From: Butyrivibrio sp. MC2021
GTDB lineage: Bacteria; Bacillota; Clostridia; Lachnospirales; Lachnospiraceae
DNA length: 64,000 bases
Reading direction: 5' to 3'
Assembly (NCBI RefSeq): GCF_000621605.1
Contig: NZ_JHXX01000003.1
Span: forward strand, 248,001-312,000
The position numbers were made by a program, and so were the translations under genes. Under the pieces are notes generated by a model. It saw nothing but the letters and a program-made list of their open reading frames with translations. It was not told where the DNA came from and did not search any database. Shown piece by piece: positions 35,201 through 45,500 of the stretch (the stretch's first letter is position 1; each line of letters opens with the position of its first letter).

Positions 35201-37128
35201 AGGGAAGCGCATCCCTTAAAATCGCTGGTACCAATTGTCTTCTTACTGCTGTTGAGCCTTATGCTCTTAAGTTTGCTGCAGTTCTGAACACAGGAGCCCT
35301 TCGTTGTTGTAACCTGGTCTCCGATAACAAGGCTTGTTATCTGTGTCTCATAAAAAATAGCACTCTTAAGTTCAGTAATGCTTTCCGGAATTACTATATC
35401 TCCATAGGCCAGATTACAAAAAGCAAATGCATACTCTCCAAGATATGTAAGATTCTTTGGAAGAACAATCTTACTCTCCATGGTCTTACAGCCTTTAAAG
35501 GCATTGTCGCCGATATAAGTGAGCGTATCGGGAAATTCCAGTGAGCCTGTTATATTGTTACATCCGGAAAAAGCGTATTTTCCGATGTGTGTTATCTTAT
35601 TAAACTTAGGAACTATGACATGGGTACGATATCTGCCTTCCAATGCATAGGCACCAATATAGGTGATATCTTCATTTAATGTTATTGTTGCAGAGCTTCC
35701 TGCGGAGCACGCCCAAAATGCATAATCTCCCAGGTAAGTGACCTTGGACAGATCAATGAAAGGATCTACTGATGCACGATAAAATGAAAAATTGCCTACC
35801 CTTGTAAGACTTGTAGGCGTGTTGATTTTCATGCCGCCGCCCTTGTAGCTCATGTAAAAAAATGCAAAGTCACCGATTGATGTTATGCGGTTATCCAACT
35901 TGACTGTCTTAAGGTTTCTGCGAAAATCCGCCCAGCCCGGAAGGTTGTTGTCAGAGTAGTCATACATTGGGCCGTAGCCGGTGAGAGTCAGGGTTCCGTT
36001 ATCATAGGTGTAGCTGATGTTCTCACCACACTGGCCTGATTTCTTTGTGGTATTTCCGATGGCAACTCTGAAATCAACGCCCTCCATCCTGCTTTTAAGG
36101 TCTGAAATACCTTCCTCCCAGGTCTTGTTTCCCGCAGGGTAATAAGCCACCTTATAGTGCTCATAGGCGCTTACATAGAAGTCTTCTTCATGTCTTATAA
36201 AAGCCTTTTCCCCGATAGTAGGTATATCTCCTGTAAAATGCATAAAGTCAAAGGTAAAAAACGCAAAGGCATAATCGCCGATGTATTTAAGGCTCTTGGG
36301 AATAGTTATATCCTTATGGGTTCCGCTGGAGTAAAAAGCGTGATCCTCGATCCTCTCAAGGGTGCTTGGCAGCTTGACCTCTCCGCAGATAGTTGCTCCC
36401 TGGAAGGTATAGGGCCTGATAACCGTTGTTCCCTCTGCGACAATAATGTCTCCGAAGCATCCGGCCAAAGAGCATTTTCCGAAATTGGTCAAAGTAGCGG
36501 GAATAGTGATGCTTCCGTCACTCCTAAAGTGGATATAGTCCATAGCATAGTCATGAAGCGAAGTCAGAGTGCTTGGTAACTTAATAGTCTTGAGGCTGTC
36601 TCCGCCGACACCATGGGGATCACCGGTGTCATAGAATATGTATGAACCAAGCTCAGTGATACCCTCCTCAACGATGATGGTCTTGATACCTTTCATCTCT
36701 TTGAAGGGACTGTAGTCTCCCTTGGCGGTGAGATAATCATAGGTTGCACCTGTTCCTGTAAGTCTCAGCTCGCCGGTGGACTGGTTGTAGGTGTAAAAAA
36801 CATTTTCTCCGACCTGATTTGCAGCTCTCTCCTCTTCAAAGGCTGCATCCTCCGAGGAAGGCTCTTCTGATTCGGAAATTTCTTCCTCGATAAGCTCCTC
36901 TTCAGAAAGCTCCTCTTCGAAAGATTCCTCTTCTTCCAAATCCTCATCTGACAAAACTTCTTCTGTCAGTTCATCTTCGGATTCAGGAAGCTCCTCTTCA
37001 AAAAATGTTTCATCCAGAATTGTACTTTGATCAGCAGCGAAAGCTGTGGCAGAAATTGCCCCCACTTCCCCCAGAGCAAGCACTGCGCTCATTGCTGCAA
37101 GTACCAATGATTTAACTACTTTTTTCAT
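32260..37128 (-). CDS. Giant secreted protein: BspA-like leucine-rich repeats, B repeats, Ig-like C-terminal modules
   Basis: 1622 residues from the ATG at 37128 (GGAG/AAAGGAT upstream; ATG at 37146 lacks a ribosome site). Signal peptide about 1-32; highly acidic stretch of Glu/Asp/Ser about 33-100. BspA-type LRR_5 repeats span about 105-700 (recurring I-xx-YAF-xxC-xxL pattern such as LTYIGDNAFKGC). Four InlB/Listeria-Bacteroides-type B repeats (GYxFxGWY style) lie at about 736, 804, 879 and 953. About six ~80-residue modules follow with the pattern GTDYxxxYxNNxxVGTAT...GKG-x-F-xG. No LPXTG, GW or S-layer anchor is evident. Likely adhesin or substrate-binding surface protein; the mode of attachment is unresolved. 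Confidence 0.85.
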   Translation of the reverse strand: MKKVVKSLVLAAMSAVLALGEVGAISATAFAADQSTILDETFFEEELPESEDELTEEVLSDEDLEEEESFEEELSEEELIEEEISESEEPSSEDAAFEEERAANQVGENVFYTYNQSTGELRLTGTGATYDYLTAKGDYSPFKEMKGIKTIIVEEGITELGSYIFYDTGDPHGVGGDSLKTIKLPSTLTSLHDYAMDYIHFRSDGSITIPATLTNFGKCSLAGCFGDIIVAEGTTVIRPYTFQGATICGEVKLPSTLERIEDHAFYSSGTHKDITIPKSLKYIGDYAFAFFTFDFMHFTGDIPTIGEKAFIRHEEDFYVSAYEHYKVAYYPAGNKTWEEGISDLKSRMEGVDFRVAIGNTTKKSGQCGENISYTYDNGTLTLTGYGPMYDYSDNNLPGWADFRRNLKTVKLDNRITSIGDFAFFYMSYKGGGMKINTPTSLTRVGNFSFYRASVDPFIDLSKVTYLGDYAFWACSAGSSATITLNEDITYIGAYALEGRYRTHVIVPKFNKITHIGKYAFSGCNNITGSLEFPDTLTYIGDNAFKGCKTMESKIVLPKNLTYLGEYAFAFCNLAYGDIVIPESITELKSAIFYETQITSLVIGDQVTTTKGSCVQNCSKLKSIRLNSSKKTIGTSDFKGCASLTEVDIPANVDLVYWDAFENSGVKKVTFNGDIPRGVTWESSKITSVPDIYYPKNKLSWIKLSDAKKAQKLSIERFNPNFIGYGEAAKITVTFVEYDYYKENEVIDTQVIEAGSVPKMPDVPKREGYSIQVSYYDENGRYSGYDFITPLVEDTTIYIVYVGNPIDVTFYPQNGSDPEVVQSRYGQNPYIYKTFKREGYSMQGWSQSPTVDGVLGKYAKLYDVILTSPMSFYARWVKEQLRVKYDTGCDLELEDLVIDTTKHYLHLTELAKPTREGWKFGGWYYDKALTDPASGDDDYRYEGDFTLYAKWTRMTHSVKIICDGKTIADYVVNHGDKIEKPADPVKEGYKFICWYSSGSSSFDAYDFDKPVTADIRIYANFKMVPTEADFGDVTPEIREELGIEYPEQLPYKPWIYHKPTKTYTGKAVTCPEVKVFVYTYALTPDVDYTVSYKNNVKPGTATLIIKFKGRVSGKLEDNFKILPFDLEKELAAGNLVMNSKELYFAPNGKKHKGKITLKANLSGKMKALKEGTDYEYIYPVTDDDKKVSEQDALIAPGVYTIGISGKGAFTGTIYFKEVISEEKGPDTDKEVVTPLSKMTFSGIEASLPYEDGKEIKQEIKVYSSKTGDPESLLKEGTDYRLEYQNNTGVGTATMIFTGLGKYTGIVKKTFKITAASLSGEDIVFVTRKSSSEAKDSLLSGQSAKLAVIVNEHYYYLKGGVKPAAEVYGRNARGGYDLLSSGKDYVLSYGANKVVGENTGLLKIKFKRNYKGSAEYRFTIEKGRLESVFLRAGDIKQKNATGICKPKLTVTDASGKALVNGKDYTYTVHYNQYVRLLEYDKDTKSYLNSGRYAKPGDEVDLKKDIIPAGTELYVKLYPKGNYSIYTEKGYNWTFFRVYEKSISGATFKIKDQNYSANGASPGSAGFISAKYKGKELVYGTDYTISYYKNNKSVGTATAVIRGKGVFGGFKAVTFKVLPLNLNQN

Positions 37129-37311
37129 ATCCTTTTTCACTCCCATAAAAATTGCAGCTCACATATTAATCGCAAGCTGCAAGATTTTACCATATTCCGT
37201 TAAAATCCACAATGGAAACAAATCTAAAATAATAATTCCCTTTACCCCTTTAATATGCTACTATAGTGAAGTATAAAATTGAAAAAAATAGTATTGAAGG
37301 GAGAAGTAAAA

Positions 37312-38859
37312 ATGACAACAGCGCAGATCGGTATTGTAATCTCTATTTTTGTCTATCTCGCCATGATGCTGATGGTGGGATTCGTTAGCTCCAGGGAAAC
37401 CAAAGACGTCAAGGACTTCTATCTTGGGGGAAGAAAGCTTGGTCCTTTCGTTACAGCCATGAGTGCTGAGGCTTCCGACATGAGCTCCTATCTTCTTATG
37501 GGTGTTCCGGGTGTTGCATATTTCTCAGGTATCGCAGATGCAGGCTGGACAGCTGTGGGCCTTATCGTTGGTACCTATCTCAACTGGCTCTTCACCGCCA
37601 GAAGACTTCGTAACTATACGGAAAAACTTGATGCCATCACTATTCCTGATTATTTCAAAAAGCGTTTCCGCGATAACAGCAATGTGATCCTTGCCATCGG
37701 TGCAGCCTTCATCATCATTTTCTTCATACCCTACACCGCTTCAGGATTCTCTGCCTGCGGCAAGCTTTTCTCATCACTGTTTGGTGTTAATTACCAGCTG
37801 GCCATGATCGTTTCCGCAGTTATCATCGTTGGTTACACCACCACCGGCGGATTCCTGGCTGCTTCCAAGACTGACTTTATCCAGTCCATCGTTATGACTG
37901 CTGCTCTGTTCTTCGTTATCGGCTACGGAGTTGTTTCTGCAGGAGGAATGGGTCAGGTTATGGAAAATGCAGGACACCTTGACGGCTTTTTGAACATCAG
38001 CGCAACCTACGACAATGTGTCCCAGAGCGCTGCTCCATACGGACTTTTCAATAAGATAACCATGTTTGCCTGGGGTCTTGGCTACTTCGGAATGCCTCAC
38101 ATTCTTCTTAGATTCATGGCCATCAGAAAGACCTCTGAGCTCAATCTCTCCAGAAGGATCGCATCCATCTGGGTTGTATTTGCTCTTGCCATCGCAGTAT
38201 TCCTTGGTATCGTAGGAAGAGCCATGACAGAGGCCGGCGTCCTTGAGAGTCTTATCGAGGATCCCACCAGTTCCTCCAAGGCAGAGACTCTTATCGTTGT
38301 TATAGCAAGACAGATCAGTGAGCACGGCTTCATCTTTGCTCTTCTGGCCGGACTTGTAATCGCAGGAATCCTGGCATCCACCATGTCAACTGCGGATTCC
38401 CAGCTTATTGCAGCTTCATCTTCAGTTTCCGAGAATATCATTCAGGAGACCTTTGGAATCAAGCTCTCTGAGACAGCAGCCATGCTGACAGCAAGAGGAA
38501 CCCTGATCGCTGTTGCCATCCTTGGTATCATCATCGCCTGGAACCCCAACAGCTCAGTATTCGGAATCGTATCCTTCGCCTGGGCAGGCTTCGGTGCGGT
38601 ATTCGGACCGGTTATGATCCTTTCACTTTACTGGAAGAAAACCAACAGATACGGCGCCATCGCAGGAATGATCTCCGGCGGCGCAACAGTATTTATCTGG
38701 AAATATCTTGTAAGACCTCTTGGCGGCAACTGGAATCTCTATGAGCTTGCTCCCGCATTCCTGGTAGCCATCATCTTCATCGTTATGGTGAGCCTTGTTA
38801 CTCCCGCACCGGATAAAGATGTTGAGGCAGAATTCGAACAGGTATCAAAGATGTCATAA
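37312..38859 (+). CDS. putP: Sodium/solute symporter, PutP (proline) type
   Basis: 515 residues from the ATG at 37312 (AAGGGAG site; the upstream in-frame ATG at 37279 has none). About thirteen membrane helices of the SSS family. Family segments include FYLGGRKLGPFVTAMSAEAS near the N-terminus, containing the Na+-binding helix, and GILASTMSTADSQLIAASS in the middle, the second Na+-site helix. The pattern matches PutP most closely. It imports proline or a related solute with Na+. Single-gene unit ending in a strong terminator. Confidence 0.9.
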   Translation: MTTAQIGIVISIFVYLAMMLMVGFVSSRETKDVKDFYLGGRKLGPFVTAMSAEASDMSSYLLMGVPGVAYFSGIADAGWTAVGLIVGTYLNWLFTARRLRNYTEKLDAITIPDYFKKRFRDNSNVILAIGAAFIIIFFIPYTASGFSACGKLFSSLFGVNYQLAMIVSAVIIVGYTTTGGFLAASKTDFIQSIVMTAALFFVIGYGVVSAGGMGQVMENAGHLDGFLNISATYDNVSQSAAPYGLFNKITMFAWGLGYFGMPHILLRFMAIRKTSELNLSRRIASIWVVFALAIAVFLGIVGRAMTEAGVLESLIEDPTSSSKAETLIVVIARQISEHGFIFALLAGLVIAGILASTMSTADSQLIAASSSVSENIIQETFGIKLSETAAMLTARGTLIAVAILGIIIAWNPNSSVFGIVSFAWAGFGAVFGPVMILSLYWKKTNRYGAIAGMISGGATVFIWKYLVRPLGGNWNLYELAPAFLVAIIFIVMVSLVTPAPDKDVEAEFEQVSKMS

Positions 38860-38864
38860 ATGTC

Positions 38865-38895
38865 AAAAAAAAAGAGGGGGTGACCCCTCTTTTTT
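38865..38895. terminator. Bidirectional terminator between putP and the S51-GGDEF-EAL gene
   Basis: AAAAAAAGAGGGG pairs with CCCCTCTTTTTT around GTGA. It starts 5 bp after putP and reaches the stop codon of the opposing gene. Confidence 0.88.
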
Positions 38896-38897
38896 GT

Positions 38898-41267
38898 TTA
38901 CAGTATTTCTCTGAAATCCTCCACAGGCATAGGCTTGTAGAAGTAATAGCCCTGGATGAAGTCGCAGTCCGCTTCCCGAAGGAATTTGAGCTGTTCCTCA
39001 GTCTCAACGCCCTCGGCGGTTACCTTTGCGCCGATGAGGTGAGCCAGGGTTATGGTGGAGGCAATGATGGACTCAGCCTTTACGTTGATTCCGATCTTTC
39101 TGATAAAGCCAAGATCCAGCTTGATTATGTCAAAGTCAAAGGTCTCCAGCATGGAAAGGGAGCTCATTCCGCTTCCGAAGTCATCCAGAAGGATCTTGAT
39201 TCCCTGTTTTTTCATCTCCTTAAGGAACTCCATGGCCTTGGATTCCAGATCCGCGTAGGCAGACTCTGTGACCTCAAATCTGATCATGGAGGCGTCGATC
39301 TCATGCTCTTTTATCCTGTCAAAAATATTCTCAATAAAGGTGGAATCATAGAAGTCCACCCTGGAAAGGTTGATGGCACAGGGAACTGCGGTCTCGCCCT
39401 TTCTCTTTCTCTCCGCCAGGAACTCTATGACCTTATCCAGCATAAAGCTGTCAAGGTGAGAGATCATGCCCTCTGCCTCAATAACAGGGATGAATTCTCC
39501 GGGGGATACCATTCCCAGGTCCTTATGCCGCCATCTGATAAGGAGCTCCGCGCTGACGATCTCCCCGGTCTTTACATCTACTATAGGCTGATAGAAAGGC
39601 AGGAACTCATTTTCCAAAAGTGCCCTCTCAAAATCTGCCACCAGGAACCTCTGCTTAACATAGGAATCCTTCAGGGTATCGTCATAATAGCCGTAGAGGC
39701 GGTTTCCTTTTCCCTGCTTATTCTCAATGGCCTTCTCCGCCATCTTGGCTCCCGCCAGAAGCTGGGTAACCTCGGCGTATCTGTTCTTGATGGAATAGAT
39801 ACCGCAGCGAATCTCATAGTTGTATTCCTTGTTCTGACGCTTGTAAACCTGGCTGCAGACGGCCTTCAGGTTCTTGTCCTTTAAGTTCTCATCTGCTGTT
39901 ATCAGGACAAAATGGTCACTTTCCAGTCTTCCCATGATCTCAGGCTTCAGGTGCTTTCTTATGGCATCCCTGGTCTGGAAGATAACGAAATCTCCGTTCT
40001 GGTCGCCAAAAAGCTCGTTTACCGCCTTAAAGCCCTTAACATTGGTGTATACCAGTGAGTAGTTCTCATCTTCAGGCAGCTCCTTGATAAAGAGCCTTGC
40101 CCTCTCCAGGAACCCGGTTCTTGTATATTCATCCGTCATCCAGTCGTGGTCCAGGGCTGTGGTCACATCAAAGAAGATAACCAGGAACCAGTCGGGATAT
40201 CCCGGCACCTCCCGGGCTCTGATGTTCTTGGCCCTTACTCCCGTGGAAGTATCCACATGGACGGTTCTTACAAAATTCCCCTTTTCCTTGATTTCCTTCA
40301 GCACAAGAGGCAGTCTCATCTGATTAAGGAAAGTATCTCTTTCCTCATCCACAACCTTCTGGGAAACGTTAAAGCAAACGTCCGGATACTTAAGCTTACT
40401 GCTTTCAAATATTTCCTGAATCTTTTCGTCGAGATAATAGACCTCGCAGTTTTCATTTTTCTTGTGGACAGACAGAACCATATCGTAGCCGTCCGCCAGG
40501 AGGGTCTTTATTACAGACTGCTCATAATAGCCCATGTAGGGCACAATGGTTCCCTGCTTCATGGGGGTTATTTCGCCGTCTTCTATAATGTCTCCCTCAC
40601 CCTTAAAGGTGGTCTTTCCGTTCTTTATCTTAAAATAACTTTCATCGGAAACCAGGTAGAATCGCCTTCCGTAGCTGTCGGGAATAACCACGTCCTTTAT
40701 ATAATCCATGTCCCCGATCTTGTATTCCAAAATGGAATCCCGATGAGGTATCATCTGAACATTGGTTAGATCAAGACCGTCGGAGAACCGCACATAGTTG
40801 GGATCCCTGATCTCCTCAGGATATTCAGGCAAAAGATAAACGCTGTAAGCCGCGTTCATTGAACCGGCGCTGAGTCCAATGATGATTCCGTCAAAAGAGG
40901 CCAGGGCCTCCTTAAGTCCTATCCTTTTCATGAAGGCCAGCTGCGTAGGGCAATGGCCTCCCGCCAGGTAGATAACGTCCGCCCAGGCAATGAGTTCCTC
41001 CAGCTTTTTGCCCTTTTGTTCCTCCAGAATGATGGTCTCCTTTACAGGAAGATCCGTGAATTCAAAGGCATCCAGAACTCTCTTTTTCTGGTGCTCATTC
41101 TCCTTATCCGCCTTGGGGTCACAGGGCACATAAAGAAGATTGGCCTCTTTCCCCGGCCATTCCTTTTTAAGGTCCTTAAAAAAGCCATGACATTCGCCAG
41201 GTGCCATCTTCTCGTAGGTATCAATGCTCTGATAGGGTATGAAACTGCTGGTCAAATATACTACCAT
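38898..41267 (-). CDS. Peptidase S51-like / degenerate GGDEF / EAL fusion protein
   Basis: 789 residues from the ATG at 41267, which has a GGGAG site; the frame extends further but into the upstream gene. Residues 1-270 resemble peptidase S51 (dipeptidase E / cyanophycinase class I GATase-like fold): LAGGH near 101-105, nucleophile elbow GLSAGS with Ser133, and His175 in MIPHRDS. A middle region (about 270-385) may be PAS-like. About 385-540 is a GGDEF fold with the motif changed to ESDHF, so inactive as a cyclase. About 545-785 is an EAL domain with AELLIRW, NLSRVDF, FEVTESA, DDFGSG, KLD and TAEGVE motifs intact, so probably an active c-di-GMP phosphodiesterase. No membrane helices. It follows a diguanylate cyclase gene by 4 bp, making a make-and-break pair. 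Confidence 0.85.
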   Translation of the reverse strand: MVVYLTSSFIPYQSIDTYEKMAPGECHGFFKDLKKEWPGKEANLLYVPCDPKADKENEHQKKRVLDAFEFTDLPVKETIILEEQKGKKLEELIAWADVIYLAGGHCPTQLAFMKRIGLKEALASFDGIIIGLSAGSMNAAYSVYLLPEYPEEIRDPNYVRFSDGLDLTNVQMIPHRDSILEYKIGDMDYIKDVVIPDSYGRRFYLVSDESYFKIKNGKTTFKGEGDIIEDGEITPMKQGTIVPYMGYYEQSVIKTLLADGYDMVLSVHKKNENCEVYYLDEKIQEIFESSKLKYPDVCFNVSQKVVDEERDTFLNQMRLPLVLKEIKEKGNFVRTVHVDTSTGVRAKNIRAREVPGYPDWFLVIFFDVTTALDHDWMTDEYTRTGFLERARLFIKELPEDENYSLVYTNVKGFKAVNELFGDQNGDFVIFQTRDAIRKHLKPEIMGRLESDHFVLITADENLKDKNLKAVCSQVYKRQNKEYNYEIRCGIYSIKNRYAEVTQLLAGAKMAEKAIENKQGKGNRLYGYYDDTLKDSYVKQRFLVADFERALLENEFLPFYQPIVDVKTGEIVSAELLIRWRHKDLGMVSPGEFIPVIEAEGMISHLDSFMLDKVIEFLAERKRKGETAVPCAINLSRVDFYDSTFIENIFDRIKEHEIDASMIRFEVTESAYADLESKAMEFLKEMKKQGIKILLDDFGSGMSSLSMLETFDFDIIKLDLGFIRKIGINVKAESIIASTITLAHLIGAKVTAEGVETEEQLKFLREADCDFIQGYYFYKPMPVEDFREIL

Positions 41268-41271
41268 ACTC

Positions 41272-42420
41272 TTATCTCCCGGTATTCTTATCTTCGTACA
41301 TGGCCTCATCAGCTCTGGCTATGAGGTCCTTCAGCTCATCCGAATCTTCCAGGGCTGCGCAGCCTATGCTGACTGTGAGCTCAAATCGGAGATCTTCATT
41401 TTTTACTATCTCTGCAAGACTTTCGTTTATCTTATTCTTAAGCTCCTCACGAAGCGTTACATCAGCTGTGGAAACAAGGACTACAAATTCATCTCCGCCG
41501 TATCTTGAGATAATAGCTCTTCTGGGGAGATTGCGGCAGCCCTGCTTCAAAGCCTTGGCCACAAGCCTCAGGGCGTAGTCTCCTTCAAGGTGACCGTAGG
41601 TATCATTTATATATTTAAAGCGATTGGCATCTACAAGTAAAAGAAAAAGCATGTCCTCATCGCCTTTGTTCTTTTTCCACTGCTCAAAGGATAGCATCAA
41701 CTGTTTTCTGTTACTGAGCCCCGTCAGAGGGTCCACCGAGATCAGCTGATCGGTCCAGTGAAGATACAGCAAAAGCGTGGTAAGGGACATGGCCACGCAG
41801 GCCACGGGATATGTGGGATCGATGAACTGCATAATACCTGAAATTCCCGGAGCTATCGGAAACATGGCCAGTATTATGAGATAATTTCTGTCTATCTTGC
41901 TGTCATTTCGCACAATATCGGTGATGATCCTGGCGCAGGATATGATCACATAGGAATAGGCCAGCACATAGGTCAGGATAAACAGGGGACCTCTGTAATA
42001 TATTCCCCGGTTGTCTATATAAAACAGATATTTGCCGAAAAAGTTTCCGAAAAGAAGCAGTGCCATGAGCCAGATAACCGAGGATGCCAGGCTGATCTTT
42101 CTTTTCTTCTTTACCAGGGAAGTTTCCCTCAGATACTCAAAATACAGGAACCAGAAAAAGCACATGGTCGCCGTGGATAAAAAGTAGATGGTCTTAAAGA
42201 TCATGATGGCGACGCCGTTTCCCGGGATAACCCCGTTATAAATTAGGGCACACAGGGTATCCGATATAAAGAAAATCATTTCGGAGATAATGGACAGCAC
42301 AAAATTTCTCTGGGCCATCATCTTTGACAAACCTCTGGTCTTATGGAGGATTATCGAGATGAGGATCAGAGAAAAAAGATTTATCTCCAAATATAAAATT
42401 CCGTATTCAAACTGTTGCAT
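41272..42420 (-). CDS. Membrane diguanylate cyclase
   Basis: 382 residues: seven hydrophobic helices (about 5-215) with short loops, then a GGDEF domain (about 220-380). The active site SRYGGDEFVV near residue 308 is intact, and the upstream metal/GTP-binding NRFKYINDTYGHLEGD segment is present. No RxxD inhibitory site precedes the motif. The N-terminal membrane part may be a sensor of the MASE type, but I cannot assign it to one. It is co-transcribed with the EAL fusion protein immediately downstream (4 bp), so synthesis and degradation of c-di-GMP are encoded together. Confidence 0.88.
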   Translation of the reverse strand: MQQFEYGILYLEINLFSLILISIILHKTRGLSKMMAQRNFVLSIISEMIFFISDTLCALIYNGVIPGNGVAIMIFKTIYFLSTATMCFFWFLYFEYLRETSLVKKKRKISLASSVIWLMALLLFGNFFGKYLFYIDNRGIYYRGPLFILTYVLAYSYVIISCARIITDIVRNDSKIDRNYLIILAMFPIAPGISGIMQFIDPTYPVACVAMSLTTLLLYLHWTDQLISVDPLTGLSNRKQLMLSFEQWKKNKGDEDMLFLLLVDANRFKYINDTYGHLEGDYALRLVAKALKQGCRNLPRRAIISRYGGDEFVVLVSTADVTLREELKNKINESLAEIVKNEDLRFELTVSIGCAALEDSDELKDLIARADEAMYEDKNTGR

Positions 42421-42492
42421 GCCTTAATTATATACCATATTATCGCCTTGTTGAATAACAGAATAGCAAAATTGCGACAAAATCAAAGTGAT

Positions 42493-42530
42493 AAAAAAGC
42501 GGGTGCCGGACACCTATGTGCCCGACACCC
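42493..42530 (-). terminator. Terminator of the 2149-residue surface protein gene
   Basis: On the minus strand GGGTGTCGGGCAC pairs with GTGTCCGGCACCC (two wobble pairs), then CGC and six T, 20 bp after the stop. Confidence 0.85.
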
Positions 42531-42549
42531 TTGTCGGTTAAACTATATC

Positions 42550-45500
42550 TTACTTCACTATTCCCTTCTTGATCTTGAAGGTTGCCTTCTTGGTTCCGAA
42601 GTATGTGCCGTTACCCTGAAGGATAATGGTGGCTGTTCCAACCTCGGTGTTGTTGTCAATCCTATAGATCTCAAAGTCAGTAGGATCAAGAATTGTCTTG
42701 CCATATTTAACTGTGATGTCTGTCTTGGCAGGTTCAATGCCCTCGCCGCCTGCATAGTACTGATCTGCTATCTTAACAGAGCACTTTGACAGGTCAACGC
42801 TGCCGATGGTGTATTCACAGGTAAATTCTGTAGGAGCATCCTTTCCGCCGTACTGAGCTGCCTTATAGGAGCTCTTTTCTGTAGGAATTGCTGTGAAACG
42901 TACTCTGATCACAGCGCCAAGATGAACGATCTCATCATCAGGAATCTCCATGCCGGCTGTTCTTATGTAAGTTGTATTTCCGTTCTTGTCTTTCTCGATA
43001 ATATCCTCTGCATAGGTGTAAACAGGTGCGTCAACTATCTTGTAATCCTTGTTAAGGGAGAGCTTCTTTCCGTTGTCTGAAAGAACAGGCACAGACTTGA
43101 AGTATCCGCCTGCTTTTTCCTTATAGGCTTTATCCTTGGAATCAGCATCGATATTGACGGTGTTGAACTCACCCTTTCCTACCTTGAAGGTCTTGATAGC
43201 CTTGACAGTGCCGCTGTAGTTGCCGGTGAACTTAAGGTTGACCTTACCTGTAGCCCCTACTTTGGTATTGCTTGCATAGGATACGGTGAAGTCTCTTCCC
43301 TCCACAAGCTCCTGACCGTTGTAGGATACTATAACCCCGGGAGCTGCTCCTGTCTTTGAATAAGGAACATCATCAGGGTTCACATATTCATCAAAGTTTA
43401 CTACCAGGTTCTTATCACTTGAAGTGATCTTCTTTGCTGCTACCTTGATCTTCTTGGTAACCTTTCCTATGATACCTTTCTGGTTAACACCTTCGAATAC
43501 CACTGTTACGGTACCTGCGGCGCCAATATCATTTTCTGCGTACATGTTGTATTCATCGTCTTCAAGAACCTTAACTTCCTTGCCGTTCTGGATGTAGGCC
43601 TGAGCAGTCTTTGCTCCTGCATTGTCTGCCTTCTTATCATTGCTGTAGATGTTAAGAAGTGATTTTGCCCTATTCAGAATGAAGTTGTCCTCCTCTTCTT
43701 CATAAACAAGAAGGGGTTCTCCGGTGTAAGCAACTGAGGATGCCACAAATCTTGCATTTATCTTGGTTCCTGTGATGGTAAAGGCAACTCTGTAATCGCC
43801 CACCAGCTTGTTGCTGTATGCTGAGCCCTCACTCGTAGGTGTAGCTCTGAGAACAAGGAAGTTATTGCTTCCGGGATAACGGTTTATTGCAGCGTCATTA
43901 TCAGCGGGATCAACTATCTCAAAGTAGTATCCGTCTGCCTTGATCTTGGACTCATCCTCTGCATAATTGATGACGGTCTTGCCGACCTTAACCTGGATGT
44001 CTCCTGAGGAAAGGAGCTTAGCAATATCCTTGGAAAGAACCTTGGCTTCACCCTCGGCATCTCTTGTATAAACCATGGTAGGAACCTTCTTGGAAAGCTT
44101 GGCATTTCCAAGCTGAAGGATTCCGTCCTTTACATCCTGCTCGCTGATGATGGTAAGTCTTGGAGCTGCTCCGATGCCCACTGCATCAGTCTCATAGTCA
44201 CCCTCAAAGTTGCCTATTCCTCTGAAGTTGATCACATAGCTGTAAGGAGCAAGCTTCTTGGCTGCGCGGTCCAAAATCTCAGATTTAAGCTCAGCAGCTG
44301 TAAGCGCCTTGGAGTAATCAACTGTTTCTCCGTCAATTCTGTTATAGAATACCTCGTAGTCTTTTCCTGCCTTAAGGGTCTTGGCATTTCCGTCGGAAAG
44401 GTCAATTCTTACAACAGGATCAGATACGGATTTGAACTTCTCTGCCACAGCGGTGATCTCGCCGTTGGAGCCCACATAGGTATCGTTGATGCTTCTCTTT
44501 AAGATGGAGAAGTATCTTATGATCTTGCCGTCATATTTGCCGATGGCTGATACGGAAACTCTCGGAAGTCTGTTCTTCTGAGAATCTGTTAGACCGTTCA
44601 GGCTCTCGGGAGCACTTGCCGCATTGAGATTATTGGCGTAAACAACCTTGTAATCCTTTCCTGCGGTAAGAAGTCTTCCGTTGAAATAAACCCTGATATC
44701 CTCATTGCTGAAGGTTATCTCTTCGCCGGTGTAAGGGATGTTTGTAGGGATATGTCCAAAAATAAGTCCGCTGTTCTTAACATTTTCAAAATTGTCGTCA
44801 AAAAGATCTCTGTCTTCTTCATATACGTCAAGCCATGCATCACTATTGTCTATTGAGAATACCATGCTGACTATATCTGAATCAGCAAGGCCTTCCTTGG
44901 AAGCCATGGCTGTGATGCGTACAAAGCCCTCTGTGGATGACCAGGATATGGAGATAGGATCCAGGTATTCCTCAGTAAGGTCTTCAGCCTTGATCTCAGC
45001 GAAGGAATTGTCGAGACTGTACTCAGCCTTGTATCTGATGACAGAGCCTCTCGTCTCTGAGTAAAGAGATATCTTCGTGCCGTTAGTTACTGCTCCGTCT
45101 GTTTCTTCAACCTCTGCCACATCCTGTCCGTACATGGAAACGGGCATTGCCTGCTGCAGATCGGAAACCTTGATGTTAACAAGTGCATATCTGCCCTTGG
45201 CAGTGGTTATCCGGATATAGCCTTCACCCACACTCTTAGGAAGTACCTGGAAGGTGTAGGTTCCAACACCGCCGTTATAGGACTGGGACTGGGCAGTGAT
45301 CTCCGCAAAATCAGCCTCTTCCTCGCTGTTATTGTAAAGAACTGCCGTAACAGCTGCCTCTTCCTGGGTGTGATCCTTGACGGTCACAACAAAGCTGTCC
45401 TTTGCGCCTTCAATATTGGTAAGGAAAATTGAATCTTTACTTACGGTTACAGGGTCCACAACAGTGATGGTTATCTTAGCGGTGAGCTTGCCCACTGAAG

